64,000 nt of DNA from Nocardiopsis quinghaiensis. Its GTDB lineage: Bacteria; Actinomycetota; Actinomycetes; Streptosporangiales; Streptosporangiaceae. The first letter of the stretch is position 1. Each line of letters starts with the position of its first letter. The stretch covers positions 1-64,000 of the forward strand of contig NZ_VWVU01000007.1 of NCBI RefSeq assembly GCF_008638365.1, written 5' to 3'. A program made the position numbers and the translations under genes. Positions 18,816 to 27,999 of the stretch are shown in pieces. The notes beneath the pieces are model-generated. The model saw only the letters and a list, made by a program, of their open reading frames with translations. It was not told the DNA's origin and searched no databases.

Positions 18816-20426
18816 TCAGGGGCTGGAACAGGTGAGGCCGCCGGGCTCGGTGGAGGAGTCGCCGGTGGCGGTGAAACCGAAGGTGACGGTGCCGTCGGCC
18901 GCGACGGTGCCGTTCCACGGGGTGTTGCCCACCGTGACGGCCCCGCTGGTTCCGGTGCTCTCGCCGTTCCAGAGGTTGCTGATGGACTGGCCGGAGGCCA
19001 GGGCCATGTCGACGGTCCAGCCGTTGAGCGCGCCGGCGCTGTCGTTGCGGACCGTCACCTCGCCCTGGAAGCCGCCGGACCAGCTGTTGACCGTCCGGTA
19101 GCCGGCGGTGCAGACGCCGTCGCCAGGCGGGTCCTCGTCGCCCGGCGGGTCCTCGTCGCCCGGGGGGTCCTCGTCGCCCGGGGGGTCCTCGTCGCCGTCA
19201 CCGGTCAGGGTCGGGGTCTGCCAGTCCCTCCATCCGGACAGGTCACCGGACTTGCTGGACGAGATCCTGAACACGCCGGGGGCCTCGCCCGTACCCAGCA
19301 GGAACGCCTCGATGCTCTGCCGCAGGGGTCCCTGCCACTCGGACCTGGTGGCGCAGTGGGTACCGTCCTGGACGTCGGACGAGTAACTGATGTTCTCCCC
19401 AGCGCCGAGCGCCCTGTAGACCTCGGCTCCGCCCAGGGCCGCCACGCTCCCGGACCGGGCGCCCAACCACTCGACGTGGGGGTTCTCCATGATGAGGAGT
19501 CCCCGCGGCGCGATCATGCCCACGATCTCGTGCGTGTCCACCGGCAGCGTGCTCGGGTCGCCCGTGTGGGAGCCGAACGCGTCACCCAGCCACGGCTCCT
19601 CTCCGTAGGCGCTGTCCAGGGGCTGGGAGCCGCTCTCCTGGGCGATCCCGCGGAAGACGGGAGCGCCACCGGTACCCGACTCGACCGGCATGGTCAGATC
19701 GATGCGCTGGTCGAACGCACCGGCCACGAAGGCGCCCTTGCCGTACCGCGAGCATCCCGTGACACCGGTCGCGTCCGACTGGAGCACACCGCCGCCCGAC
19801 TGCTCGATGACGTCGATGATGCGGCTCGTGCCCCAGGCCCAGGACATGAGCAGTCCCGTGCCGCTCGAAGAGCCGTAGATGTCGTAGAAGGCGCCCTGCT
19901 TGTTGCTTCGGGACGTGCCCTCCGCCCCGACCGCGAAGGGGTCGTAGCTGATGACGGCGGCGCCGGCGGCCTTGATGGTGTCCGTGTCCGCTCCGAATCC
20001 CCCGTAGACGATGACGGCCGGGAAGGGCCCGGAACCGCTCGGCAGGTCGACCGAGGCCGAGAAGCTGGTGCTCCGCCCCTGGTCCGTCACGTTCACCGTG
20101 ATGCTGGACGAGGAGACCGTCCCCGTGACGCTGTCCGGCGGTGCGGGCTTCTCGCCGTAGACGGAGCGCTCCGCCAGTTCGTGGATCTCCGCCCGTCGGC
20201 ACTCCCACTCCGCCCTGCTGGAGACGCGCGTGCCGTCCAGCTTCGTGAAGGGATCGGGAAGCAGGGAGTCGGAGACCGAGGGGACGGATCCGGGTACCGC
20301 GCAGTCGGCACCGTCGTGTTCGTCGGCGGACGCGGCCCGCGGGCTGAGGGTGGTGGCGACCAGGCTCGCGGCGACCACGAAGGCGGCGGCCGTCCACGTC
20401 CGGGGGCGATATCGATGGAAGTGCAT
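18816..20426 (-). CDS. Secreted CE15 glucuronoyl methylesterase with CBM2
   Basis: A 536-residue exported enzyme. Residues 1-36 are a signal peptide (RTWTAAAFVVAASLVATTLSPRAASA). The catalytic alpha/beta-hydrolase domain carries the CE15 nucleophile motif VTGCSRYGKGAFVAG, an acidic segment DLTMPVESGTGGAP and the late His in DGTHCATRSEW. CE15 enzymes cut the ester between lignin and 4-O-methyl-glucuronic acid of xylan. A linker of four DEDPPG repeats follows, then a C-terminal family 2 carbohydrate-binding module with terminal cysteines (CTAGYRTVNSWSGGFQGEVTVRNDS to GLTCSSP) and the exposed tryptophans expected for cellulose binding. The ATG at 20426 has a good GGAGGTCC site. It sits between two tRNA-Asn genes. 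Confidence 0.9.
   Translation of the reverse strand: MHFHRYRPRTWTAAAFVVAASLVATTLSPRAASADEHDGADCAVPGSVPSVSDSLLPDPFTKLDGTRVSSRAEWECRRAEIHELAERSVYGEKPAPPDSVTGTVSSSSITVNVTDQGRSTSFSASVDLPSGSGPFPAVIVYGGFGADTDTIKAAGAAVISYDPFAVGAEGTSRSNKQGAFYDIYGSSSGTGLLMSWAWGTSRIIDVIEQSGGGVLQSDATGVTGCSRYGKGAFVAGAFDQRIDLTMPVESGTGGAPVFRGIAQESGSQPLDSAYGEEPWLGDAFGSHTGDPSTLPVDTHEIVGMIAPRGLLIMENPHVEWLGARSGSVAALGGAEVYRALGAGENISYSSDVQDGTHCATRSEWQGPLRQSIEAFLLGTGEAPGVFRISSSKSGDLSGWRDWQTPTLTGDGDEDPPGDEDPPGDEDPPGDEDPPGDGVCTAGYRTVNSWSGGFQGEVTVRNDSAGALNGWTVDMALASGQSISNLWNGESTGTSGAVTVGNTPWNGTVAADGTVTFGFTATGDSSTEPGGLTCSSP
19122..19199. repeat. 18-bp tandem repeat encoding the (DEDPPG) linker
   Basis: About four copies of an 18-bp unit (GCGGGTCCTCGTCGCCCG-like on the plus strand) with one or two base differences between units. 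It encodes the Asp/Glu/Pro/Gly-rich linker of the esterase and could change copy number by slippage. Confidence 0.8.
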
Positions 20427-20888
20427 GAGGACCTCCGGAGGAGGGTGCGCGGCCGACGGGAACGGCCCCGTGCCGGACGGCGTCGGGGTCACGTATCCGC
20501 CGGTGCGCACCAACGGGGGGTAGGCACTGGCCACGTCCGGCGAAGGGCGCCACCGGGGACGCGGTGGCGGGGAGACGGCGTGTGGACTTCCGGTGGGGGT
20601 TGCGGTGGGTCGCCGGCCGGAACCAGATGGTGACCCATACTAAGAAGAAGTTCCGGCTGTTTTCCAGGAGAGGAACGGAGTTTTTCCGGAATTTTTCGGA
20701 ACAGACGTGCCGGACGAGCGGAAAGGGCGCGATGAACAGGCCATACGCCTGTGACCGGGGAAGTCCGTCGGCGATCAGCACGGTGTGAGGTCGCCGCGCG
20801 CGACCGTGCGCACGGGGGAGCGGGGAGGGAGGGGAACGGTGGAGGCCAGCCGGCGCGGCGGCACGCCACGACGCCTCCGGGCCCCGGA
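20427..20888. other. Intergenic region upstream of the CE15 gene
   Basis: No supported gene in 462 bases. The segment around 20638-20705 is poorer in GC than its surroundings (runs of A and T near TAAGAAGAAG and TTTTTCCGGAATTTTTC, the latter with an internal inverted repeat TTCCGGAA-like character). It probably holds the esterase promoter; no known operator is recognised. Confidence 0.35.
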
Positions 20889-21077
20889 ACGACGACAGGG
20901 CCCCTCCCCTGCTGGGGAGAGACCCTGTCCCTACCGCTCCCGCGACTGGACTCGAACCAGTAACCTGCCGGTTAACAGCCGGCTGCTCTGCCGATTGAGC
21001 TACGCGGGATGGCGTACTCGGCGGCCCTTCCGGGCCGTGAGGACACTCCTAGCCTAGCGCCCTCCGAGGAGTGCTCG
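20889..21077. repeat. Direct repeat copy 2 around tRNA-Asn
   Basis: Second copy of the repeat at 18487-18675, again with the downstream stem-loop (20895-20928), the tRNA and the TAGGCT promoter element (AGCCTA at 21051-21056 on the plus strand). Confidence 0.8.
20937..21009 (-). tRNA. tRNA-Asn (GTT), copy 2
   Basis: Identical in all 73 nt to the copy at 18535-18607: acceptor TCCCGCG/CGCGGGA, anticodon GTT in CTGTTAA, T loop TTCGAGT, no encoded CCA. The -10 box is 42 nt upstream, as in copy 1. Confidence 0.95.
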
Positions 21078-21168
21078 TGACCGGTGTCGTCCATGTGTGG
21101 TGGAGGCCCTTCGGGGTAACGTCGAGGCAGGATCACGCCGATCGTCCCCGAGGCTGAAGAGGTGCCCC

Positions 21169-21510
21169 ATGCGCTACCGGATCACGTTCGCCGCCGGACT
21201 CGCCATCGGTTACGTCCTGGGCGCGAAGGCGGGCAGGAACCGCTACGAGCAGCTCGCCCGCAGCGCCCGCAAGATGGCGGACAGCCCCGTCGTCCAGGAG
21301 GTGGCCGGGCTCGTCGGCGCCCAGGTCGGCAACGCGGGCCGCACCGTCTACGACAAGGCCGTGGACAGGATGCCGGTCACGTCGCTGCGCGACTTCCTGG
21401 CCCGTCCCACCGACGAGGAGATCGAGTTCGTCGAGTGGGAGAGCCAGAACTCCAACGGCACCCAGCCGCGGGGGGACAAGGGCGCTCCCGGCGCCGGTGG
21501 AGAGCGCTAG
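21169..21510 (+). CDS. Small membrane-associated protein, YtxH-like
   Basis: A 113-residue protein beginning MRYRITFAAGLAIGYVLGAKAGRNRYEQL, one short hydrophobic helix with a GxxxG-like pattern followed by KAGRxRY, the pattern of the YtxH/'gas vesicle protein-like' family of small membrane proteins. The remainder is amphipathic and ends in a polar tail. Function unknown. The ATG at 21169 begins the recognisable family start; GAAGAGGTG lies upstream. The next gene starts within its stop codon (TAGTG), so the two are translationally coupled. Confidence 0.7.
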   Translation: MRYRITFAAGLAIGYVLGAKAGRNRYEQLARSARKMADSPVVQEVAGLVGAQVGNAGRTVYDKAVDRMPVTSLRDFLARPTDEEIEFVEWESQNSNGTQPRGDKGAPGAGGER

Positions 21511-22031
21511 TGGCCCTGTTCACCAGGGGCGTGCCCTCCGCGGTACGCGCCCGGCTGGAGCGGGGCGAGCGTGTGCTGGCGCACGCGCCCGTCGCCGCCC
21601 CGGCCGGGGAGGAAAGCCCGGTCCTGGCCGCCACCACGCGCGCCCTGCACCTGCCCGACGGCCGCACCGTGCCCTGGCAGGACATCGACCAGGCCCGCTG
21701 GACCCCGGACACCTTCACGTTCCTGGAGGAGGGGTCGGGCGAGCACACCGTACGCCTGCGTTCGGACCCCGACGCCGACGGCGTGGACTACCGCCGCCTG
21801 GCCGAGGCCGTCTCCGAGCGCGTCACCGCGACCATCCTGGTCAACCGGTTCGTACCCTTCCCCCGCGCCGACTCCACCACCGGCTTCCGGCTGGTGGCGC
21901 GCCGCCCGCCCGGCGGTACCGACGTGGCCTGGCGCATCCACCTGGGCGAGGGCGTGGACCCGCGGGACCAGCGCCTGTCCGGCGCCGTCTCGCGGGCCCT
22001 GGACACCCTCCACGACCAGATGGGTGTCTAG
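21510..22031 (+). CDS. Conserved actinobacterial protein of unknown function
   Basis: A 173-residue soluble protein I cannot name. It begins MALFTRGVPSAVRARLERGERVLAHAPVAA and contains VLAATTRALHLPDGRTVPWQDIDQARWTPDTFTFLEE, which looks like a PH-like beta barrel (a 'grounded' pattern of turning a stored value into a threshold), then a polar region and a DQRLSGAVSRALDTLHDQMGV helix. GTG at 21510 overlaps the upstream stop by one base, so it is expressed with the YtxH-like gene. Confidence 0.65.
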   Translation: MALFTRGVPSAVRARLERGERVLAHAPVAAPAGEESPVLAATTRALHLPDGRTVPWQDIDQARWTPDTFTFLEEGSGEHTVRLRSDPDADGVDYRRLAEAVSERVTATILVNRFVPFPRADSTTGFRLVARRPPGGTDVAWRIHLGEGVDPRDQRLSGAVSRALDTLHDQMGV

Positions 22032-22044
22032 GCAGTGCCTTCTG

Positions 22045-22069
22045 CGGGCCTCCGCTACGCTTCGGCCCG
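22045..22069 (+). terminator. Weak hairpin after the conserved gene pair
   Basis: CGGGCC (22045-22050) and GGCCCG (22064-22069), a 6-bp stem, 14 nt after the stop codon. The following 195 bases up to the oxidase stop hold no supported gene. Confidence 0.35.
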
Positions 22070-22264
22070 TGTTCGGGCGTCCGAGGAACGGGAACGGGTT
22101 GAAGGAGGCGCAGTGGTGCCTCCGGTGAGACGGCCCGTGCCCACGCCGTCGCCCGCCACCACCCTCAAACGACGGCCTGCGGCCGCAGTTACCCGTCGTC
22201 TCACCTCCGCCCCCTCCAGAACCCCGTGGACGCCCGAGCCGACCCCTGGGGCTGAGGTCGCCCC

Positions 22265-25168
22265 TCAGTCCGCCAGGCCCCGGGCGAGGACCTCGGCCAG
22301 GTGCAGGGCGCGGCGACCCGTGCCCTGGTCGATCTGGGTGCGGCAGCTGTAGCCGTCGGCGAGCACCAGGGTGTCCGGTGAGGCCTCGCGCACCCGGGGC
22401 AGCAAGTCGCGCTCACCGATGGCCGTGGACACCTCGTAGTGGCCCTCGGTGAACCCGAAGTCGCCCGCCAGACCGCAGCAGCCCGAGTCGAGCACCTCCC
22501 CGTCGATGCCCGCGCGCGCGATCAGCTCCCGGTCGGCGTCGAAGCCGATCACCGCGTGCTGGTGGCAGTGCACCTGGGCCATCGCCGAGGCCGGGATCCG
22601 GGGCGGCTGCCAGTCGGGGGCGTACTCCTTGAGGAAGCCCGCCAGGGTGTGCACGGCGGCGGCCACCCCCTCGCTCTCCGGCCCCGGGAGCACCTCCACG
22701 AGGTCGTGGCGCAGCGCGGCCGTGCAGCTGGGCTCCAGCCCCACCACGGGCAGCCCCTCCTCCACCAGCGGTGCCAGGGCCCGCACCGCACGGCGCATCA
22801 CCGCGCGGGCCACGTCCAGCTGGCCGGTGGACACCCATGTCAGCCCGCAGCACACCTGGCCCCGGGGCAGCACGACGGTGAACCCGGCGTCCTCCAGCAC
22901 GCGCACGGCGGCGACGAGCACGTTCGGGTCGAGGTGGTTGCCGAAGGTGTCCGGCCACAGCACCACCCCGGGCCCGTCGGTGCGGGCCTCGCCGCGCGCC
23001 GCGCGGCGACGGAACGCCCGGGTGAAGGTGGTGCGGGCGAACGAGGGCAGGTCGCGCTGCGCGGCCACCCCGGCGACCTTCTTGGCCAGGCGCGAGACCC
23101 CCGGCAGCCGGGCGGCCCGGTTGGCCTCGGCCGGGGCGAGCGAGGCCAGGCGCGCCCAGACCGGCAGCCAGCCCATCGAGTAGTGGGCGGCCGGCCGCAC
23201 CCGCCCCCGGTAGTGCTGGTGCAGGAACTCGGCCTTGTAGCTGGCCATGTCCACGTTGACCGGGCAGTCGCTCAGACAGCCCTTGCAGGACAGGCACAGG
23301 TCCAGGCTCTCGCGCACCTCCTCCGAGCGCCAGCCGTCGGTGATGACGTCGCCCTTGGCCATCTCGAACAGCAGGTGGGCGCGCCCCCGGGTGGAGTGCT
23401 TCTCCTCCTGGGTGACCTGGTAGCTGGGGCACATGACGCCCGGCCCCTCCTGGCGGCGGCACTTGCCGATACCGGAGCAGCGGCGCAGCGCCTTGGCGAA
23501 GTCGCCGTCGTCCTCGCGGTAGGCCATGGTGACGTCCGTCAGCGGCAGTGGAGGCCGGGGGTCGGTGTCCACCCTCACGTCGGCGTCGAGCGGGAGCGGA
23601 TCGACGATGATGCCGGGGTTCATGATGTCGGCGGGGTCCCAGATCCGCTTGAACTCGCCGAAGGCCCGGATGAGGCGCTCGGGGTACATGCGGGAGAGGA
23701 GTTCGGAGCGCGCCTGTCCGTCGCCGTGCTCGCCCGACAGGGAACCACCGTGCTTGACGACGATCCCCGCGGCCTCCTCCATGAACTCCCGGTACTCGCG
23801 GCGGCCCCGCTCGTGCGTGAGCTCGAAGTCGATGCGCACGTGCAGGCAGCCGTCGCCGAAGTGGCCGTAGACCACACCGAAGCGGCCGTGGCGCTCCATG
23901 AGGTCGTCGAAGTCGCGCAGGTAGCCGCCCAGGTTCTCGGGCGGCACGGCGGCGTCCTCCCAGCCCGACCAGGCCTCGTCTCCCGCGGGTGTGCGCTGGG
24001 TGAGCCCGGCGCCCTCCTCGCGGATGCGCCAGAGCGCCTTCTGGTGGGCGGGATCGGCGACGACGAGGGCGTCCTGGGGCCGTGAGGCCCCGGGAAGGCC
24101 GGAGAGTACGGCCTCGGCCGCCTCGGCGGCCCGCTCGGGGTCCGGTCCGGCGATCTCCACCAGGAGCCAGGCCCCTCCCCCGGGAAGCGGCACGCGGGAC
24201 CCGGAGCCGTGGCTGTCCAGGGCGGCGACCATGCGCTGGTTGATGCCCTCGACCGTGAGCGGCCGGTGGCCGAGCAGGTCGGGGACGGCGTCGGCCGCCG
24301 CGGGGGCGTCCGGATAGCCCAGGACGGCCAGCGCGCGGGCGGGCGGCGTCTCGACCAGGCGCACGGTGGCTCCGAGCACGAACGCGCAGGTGCCCTCCGT
24401 GCCCACCAGCGCGGCGGCGACGTTGCGGCCCTTCTCCGGCAGCAGCCGGTCCAGGGCGTAGCCGGACACCCGGCGGCGAAAGTCCGGCATGGCCGTGCGC
24501 AGCTCGGCGCGGTACTCCTCCACCAGGCGGGCCAGGGCCGCGTGGATCTCGCCCTCGCGGCCGGGGCGGCGCGCCAGGTCCCGCAGTTCCTCGTCGCTGT
24601 CGCAGGAGCCCACGGTGAGCCTGGTGCCGTCGCTGAGCAGCAGGTCGAGGGAGACGATGTTGTCGGCGGTGGTGCCCCAGGCCACCGAGTGGGAGCCGCA
24701 GGCGTTGTTGCCGACCATGCCGCCGACGGTGCAGCGGCTGTGGGTGGAGGGGTCGGGGGCGAAGGTGAGCCCGTGCTCGGCCGTGGCCTTGCGCAGCTCG
24801 TCCAGGATGACGCCGGGCTGCACTGTGGCGGTGCGGGCCTCGGGGTCGACGCGTTCGATGGCGCGCAGGTGGCGCGAGGTGTCGATGACCACGCCGGTGC
24901 CGATGGAGTTGCCCGCGATGGAGGTGCCGCCGCCCCGGGGAACGACCGGCACACCGTGCTCGGCGCAGGCGCGGACCGCCGCCACGCAGTCCTCGACGGT
25001 CTCGGGGACGACCACGGCCAGGGGCACGCGACGGTAGTTGGAGGCGTCGGAGGTGTAGAGGGCGAGGGTCCCCGCGTCGAAGGCGACCGTGCCCCGGACA
25101 CGGCTCTCCAGATCACGGCGCAGGGCGGCGACGTCGGTCGGTTCTGTGGTGCTGTGCGGGTCGGCCAT
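22265..25168 (-). CDS. Fused FAD-linked oxidase / Fe-S protein (GlcD-GlcF or D-lactate dehydrogenase type)
   Basis: A 967-residue fusion. The N-terminal half is a FAD-binding PCMH domain (VVPRGGGTSIAGNSIGTGVVIDTSRHL, GGMVGNNACGSHSVAWGTTADNI) with the GlcD C-terminal substrate domain (YGHFGDGCLHVRIDFEL, SGEHGDGQARSELL). The C-terminal half carries Cys clusters for iron-sulfur centres (CSGIGKCRR, CLSCKGCLSDCPVNVD) and two cysteine-rich CCG domains (GQVCCGLTW, LDSGCCGLAGDFGF). Such enzymes oxidise 2-hydroxy acids such as D-lactate, glycolate or 2-hydroxyglutarate and pass electrons to the respiratory chain. The ATG at 25168 begins MADPHSTTEPTD; the upstream open frame lacks coding character. It is transcribed alone. 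Confidence 0.9.
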   Translation of the reverse strand: MADPHSTTEPTDVAALRRDLESRVRGTVAFDAGTLALYTSDASNYRRVPLAVVVPETVEDCVAAVRACAEHGVPVVPRGGGTSIAGNSIGTGVVIDTSRHLRAIERVDPEARTATVQPGVILDELRKATAEHGLTFAPDPSTHSRCTVGGMVGNNACGSHSVAWGTTADNIVSLDLLLSDGTRLTVGSCDSDEELRDLARRPGREGEIHAALARLVEEYRAELRTAMPDFRRRVSGYALDRLLPEKGRNVAAALVGTEGTCAFVLGATVRLVETPPARALAVLGYPDAPAAADAVPDLLGHRPLTVEGINQRMVAALDSHGSGSRVPLPGGGAWLLVEIAGPDPERAAEAAEAVLSGLPGASRPQDALVVADPAHQKALWRIREEGAGLTQRTPAGDEAWSGWEDAAVPPENLGGYLRDFDDLMERHGRFGVVYGHFGDGCLHVRIDFELTHERGRREYREFMEEAAGIVVKHGGSLSGEHGDGQARSELLSRMYPERLIRAFGEFKRIWDPADIMNPGIIVDPLPLDADVRVDTDPRPPLPLTDVTMAYREDDGDFAKALRRCSGIGKCRRQEGPGVMCPSYQVTQEEKHSTRGRAHLLFEMAKGDVITDGWRSEEVRESLDLCLSCKGCLSDCPVNVDMASYKAEFLHQHYRGRVRPAAHYSMGWLPVWARLASLAPAEANRAARLPGVSRLAKKVAGVAAQRDLPSFARTTFTRAFRRRAARGEARTDGPGVVLWPDTFGNHLDPNVLVAAVRVLEDAGFTVVLPRGQVCCGLTWVSTGQLDVARAVMRRAVRALAPLVEEGLPVVGLEPSCTAALRHDLVEVLPGPESEGVAAAVHTLAGFLKEYAPDWQPPRIPASAMAQVHCHQHAVIGFDADRELIARAGIDGEVLDSGCCGLAGDFGFTEGHYEVSTAIGERDLLPRVREASPDTLVLADGYSCRTQIDQGTGRRALHLAEVLARGLAD

Positions 25169-25305
25169 GGTGCACAGCGTGGCGGGTGGGCCGTGGCGTC
25201 GCAAGCATGCCGCGCGGGCCCGCCCCGCCGGGCGGTTCCGGTGCCCGGATCCAGGGCCTGGGCGCGGGTCCGGAGCCCGGCGCGGCCCCGCGCGGACGTG
25301 CTGGT

Positions 25306-26631
25306 TCAGCTCTTGAGGGAGTCGTCCATGGCCCGGACCAGCTCGCCCTCGGGGTCCATGTCCAGGTTCCACACCATGAGCCCGCCCAGGCCCTGTTCGA
25401 GCACGTACTCGCCCTTGAGGCGGATGACCTCGGGGTTGTCGTAGGTCCACCACTCGTCGCCGTCGTAGACCCAGTAGGCGCCCGCCTCCTCGTCCAGGAA
25501 GCGCCGCCCCTCGCGCTCCCGCAGTTCGGAGAAGGCCATGGTCGGCCCGTCGTAGGCGTCGTCGGCGGGCCCGTCCGCCGCCTGTCCGCGCCCGGCGTCG
25601 GCGGGGGCCACCCCCTGCCAGCCCCGTCCGAAGGCGGGCACGCCCATCACCAGTTTCTCCGGCGGCGCCCCCATGTCCAGGTAGCTCCGGACCGCCCGGT
25701 CGACGCTGTCGGCGTCGGGGTCGAACCCGGGGGTGTACAGGTTGGAGTGGTAGGCGGTCTCCTCGTTCCACGGCCCGGCGAAGTCGTAGCCCTGCACGGT
25801 GGCGAAGTCGACGTGGTCGAAGACCGCGTCGTCGTAGGCCCCGCTGGCCGCGGTCCCTCCGGGCAGCGACACGGACAGGGTGTAGTCCGCACCGGTCTCC
25901 CGGGACAGCTCGTCGAGCTGGCGGCGGAACTCGGCCACCAGGAGGGCGAAGCCGGCGGCGTCGTCGGGGTGTTCCACGTTGTCCGGGTGGCCCCCTCCCC
26001 CGGGCCACTCCCAGTCCAGGTCGATGCCGTCGAAGATCCCGGCGGCCACTCCGTCGCCGCCCTGCGGCTCGTCCTCGAACACCGGCAGGTCGCCGCGCAG
26101 CCACAGGTCCAGGCAGGAGGACACGAACGCCTCCCGCGACTCCTCGGTGCGTGCCGCGGTGGAGAAGTGCGTGGACCAGTTCCACCCGCCCAGGGACAGG
26201 CTGGCCCCCAGGTGGGGGTGCTTCTGCCGGAGCAGGCGCAGCTGGTGGAGGCTGCCCGCGAGCTCCTGCTCGTAGTCGTCGGCCCGTCCGTCGAGGCTCT
26301 CACCCGCGTCGTAGCGACGCTGGTAGAGCTCCCAGGGCTGGTCGTGGTTGCCCGGGACGTGGCACAGCCCCTCCGGGCTGACGTCGCCGAACGCCCACAT
26401 CAGGCGGGTCAGGTGCTCGGGGGCGCCGCTGTCGTCCAACTCCTTGACGGTGAAGTCGCGGTTGGCCACGTTCCAGTCGGCGAAGTAGCCGATGCGTTCG
26501 AGGTTCCTTCCGTTCGCCACCACGAAGACTCCCGTGATCAGTACCGCCGCGGCCGCGACCGCGCCCAGGGCGAGCAGTGGACGCCGCCGGAAGAGGGATC
26601 CGGTGCTCGGCGCGGATGGGAAGGCGTTCAC
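25306..26631 (-). CDS. GH18 chitinase-like protein
   Basis: A 441-residue glycoside hydrolase family 18 protein. Residues 16-40 (RRPLLALGAVAAAAVLITGVFVVANG) form an uncleaved signal anchor or signal peptide. The GH18 catalytic motif DGIDLDWEWP (residues 201-210) has the acid/base Glu208. The substrate-binding segments SLSLGGWNWSTHFS and VQGYDFAGPWN are also present, and GLGGLMVWNLDMDPEGEL closes the barrel. It hydrolyses beta-1,4 GlcNAc polymers, outside or at the membrane. No separate chitin-binding module. GTG at 26631. No DasR-type operator was seen just upstream. Confidence 0.9.
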   Translation of the reverse strand: MNAFPSAPSTGSLFRRRPLLALGAVAAAAVLITGVFVVANGRNLERIGYFADWNVANRDFTVKELDDSGAPEHLTRLMWAFGDVSPEGLCHVPGNHDQPWELYQRRYDAGESLDGRADDYEQELAGSLHQLRLLRQKHPHLGASLSLGGWNWSTHFSTAARTEESREAFVSSCLDLWLRGDLPVFEDEPQGGDGVAAGIFDGIDLDWEWPGGGGHPDNVEHPDDAAGFALLVAEFRRQLDELSRETGADYTLSVSLPGGTAASGAYDDAVFDHVDFATVQGYDFAGPWNEETAYHSNLYTPGFDPDADSVDRAVRSYLDMGAPPEKLVMGVPAFGRGWQGVAPADAGRGQAADGPADDAYDGPTMAFSELREREGRRFLDEEAGAYWVYDGDEWWTYDNPEVIRLKGEYVLEQGLGGLMVWNLDMDPEGELVRAMDDSLKS

Positions 26632-26809
26632 ACCCCGACCCTAGACGCCGCGTGCCGCGAATCCCCGGGTCGCCGACAGGTCGGCCACATCAGGCCGTCG
26701 CGGAACCCGCGTGAGGGCCCGAGCGTTGGGGGTGGCCGGGTCCTGCCGGGGCCGGCGCCGCGGCCGCACCGAACGGTGGCGGGCGCGTGGCCGTCCGGGG
26801 CGGGGTGGC

Positions 26810-27940
26810 TCAGTCGCCGGTGAGGAAGTCGCGCAGCGTCCCGGCACGCGAGGGGTGGCGGAGCTTGGCCAGCGTCTTGGCCTCGATCTGGCGGATGCGC
26901 TCGCGGGTCACCCCGAACTCGCGCCCCACCTCCTCCAGGGTGTGCGGATGGCCGTCGGCCATCCCGAAGCGCAGCCGGATGATACGCCGCTCCCGGTCGG
27001 ACAGACCGGCGAGGACGAGTCCCAGCTGCTCCTGGAGGACGGTGAAGGACGCCGCCTCGACCGGGACGACCGCGTCGGAGTCCTCGATGAAGTCGCCGAA
27101 GTCGGACTCCTCCTCACCGATGGGCGACTGGAGCGAAACGGGTTCCCGCGCGATCCGCTGGATTTCCAGGACGCGCTCCCCGCCGAATCCGGCGGCCGAG
27201 GATATCTCGGCGATACTGGGTTCGCGCCCGAGTTGCTGGTGCAGTTGGTGTCGGACCCGGACGACCTTGTTGATCGTCTCGACCATGTGCACGGGAATAC
27301 GGATCGTGCGCGCCTGGTCCGCGATCGCCCGCGTGATGGCCTGCCGAATCCACCATGTCGCGTAGGTGGAGAATTTGAAGCCCTTTCGGTAATCGAACTT
27401 CTCCACGGCGCGGATCAGGCCGAGGTTGCCCTCCTGGATGAGGTCGAGGAAAAGCAGCCCCCGTCCCATATAACGTTTGGCGATGGACACGACGAGTCGC
27501 AGGTTGGATTCGATCAGGCGCCCTTTGGCCCTTTCGCCCTCCTCGACCAGCGCGGTGAGCTCCTCCGCCGTGCGCACGCCCTCGGCGGGTTCGCAGTGCC
27601 GCGCGTACAGGCCGACCTCGATCGCCTTGGCCAGGTCCACCTCCTGCTCGGCGGTCAGCAGCGATACCCGGCCGATCTCACGCAGGTAGAGCCGTACCAG
27701 GTCCGATCCGGGGCGTCGGCCGCCGTCGGCGGAGGATCCGGCCTCCTCGGGCTCGGAGACCTCCACACCGGCCTGGGCGAGGTGTGCGACCGCCTGGTCC
27801 AGGTAGTCCGGGGACAGGTCCAGCCGGTTCAGGGCCGAGACGACCTCGCCGCGGCTGACCGGGCCCCGACCCGGGTCGGGGAGCAGCCGGACCACCTGGC
27901 GGACGGACGGCGTTTCCTTGGTCACAACTGTGGGAGCCAC
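26810..27940 (-). CDS. Sigma-70 family RNA polymerase sigma factor (RpoD/HrdA-like group)
   Basis: A 376-residue sigma factor of the primary-like group. Visible parts are region 1.2 ([28 protein letters not shown]), region 2 ([78 protein letters not shown]), region 3, and region 4 with a helix-turn-helix ([33 protein letters not shown]). It is shorter than typical HrdB because the acidic N-terminal extension is missing, so it may be a group 2 factor. GTG at 27940. It is 59 nt downstream of dnaG, recalling the dnaG-rpoD arrangement of the macromolecular synthesis operon. Confidence 0.93.
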   Translation of the reverse strand: MAPTVVTKETPSVRQVVRLLPDPGRGPVSRGEVVSALNRLDLSPDYLDQAVAHLAQAGVEVSEPEEAGSSADGGRRPGSDLVRLYLREIGRVSLLTAEQEVDLAKAIEVGLYARHCEPAEGVRTAEELTALVEEGERAKGRLIESNLRLVVSIAKRYMGRGLLFLDLIQEGNLGLIRAVEKFDYRKGFKFSTYATWWIRQAITRAIADQARTIRIPVHMVETINKVVRVRHQLHQQLGREPSIAEISSAAGFGGERVLEIQRIAREPVSLQSPIGEEESDFGDFIEDSDAVVPVEAASFTVLQEQLGLVLAGLSDRERRIIRLRFGMADGHPHTLEEVGREFGVTRERIRQIEAKTLAKLRHPSRAGTLRDFLTGD

Positions 27941-27999
27941 CCCACCATTGTGCCCGCCCGGGTACCGATAAAGGGAGAACTATTATTGTCACCCCGGCG

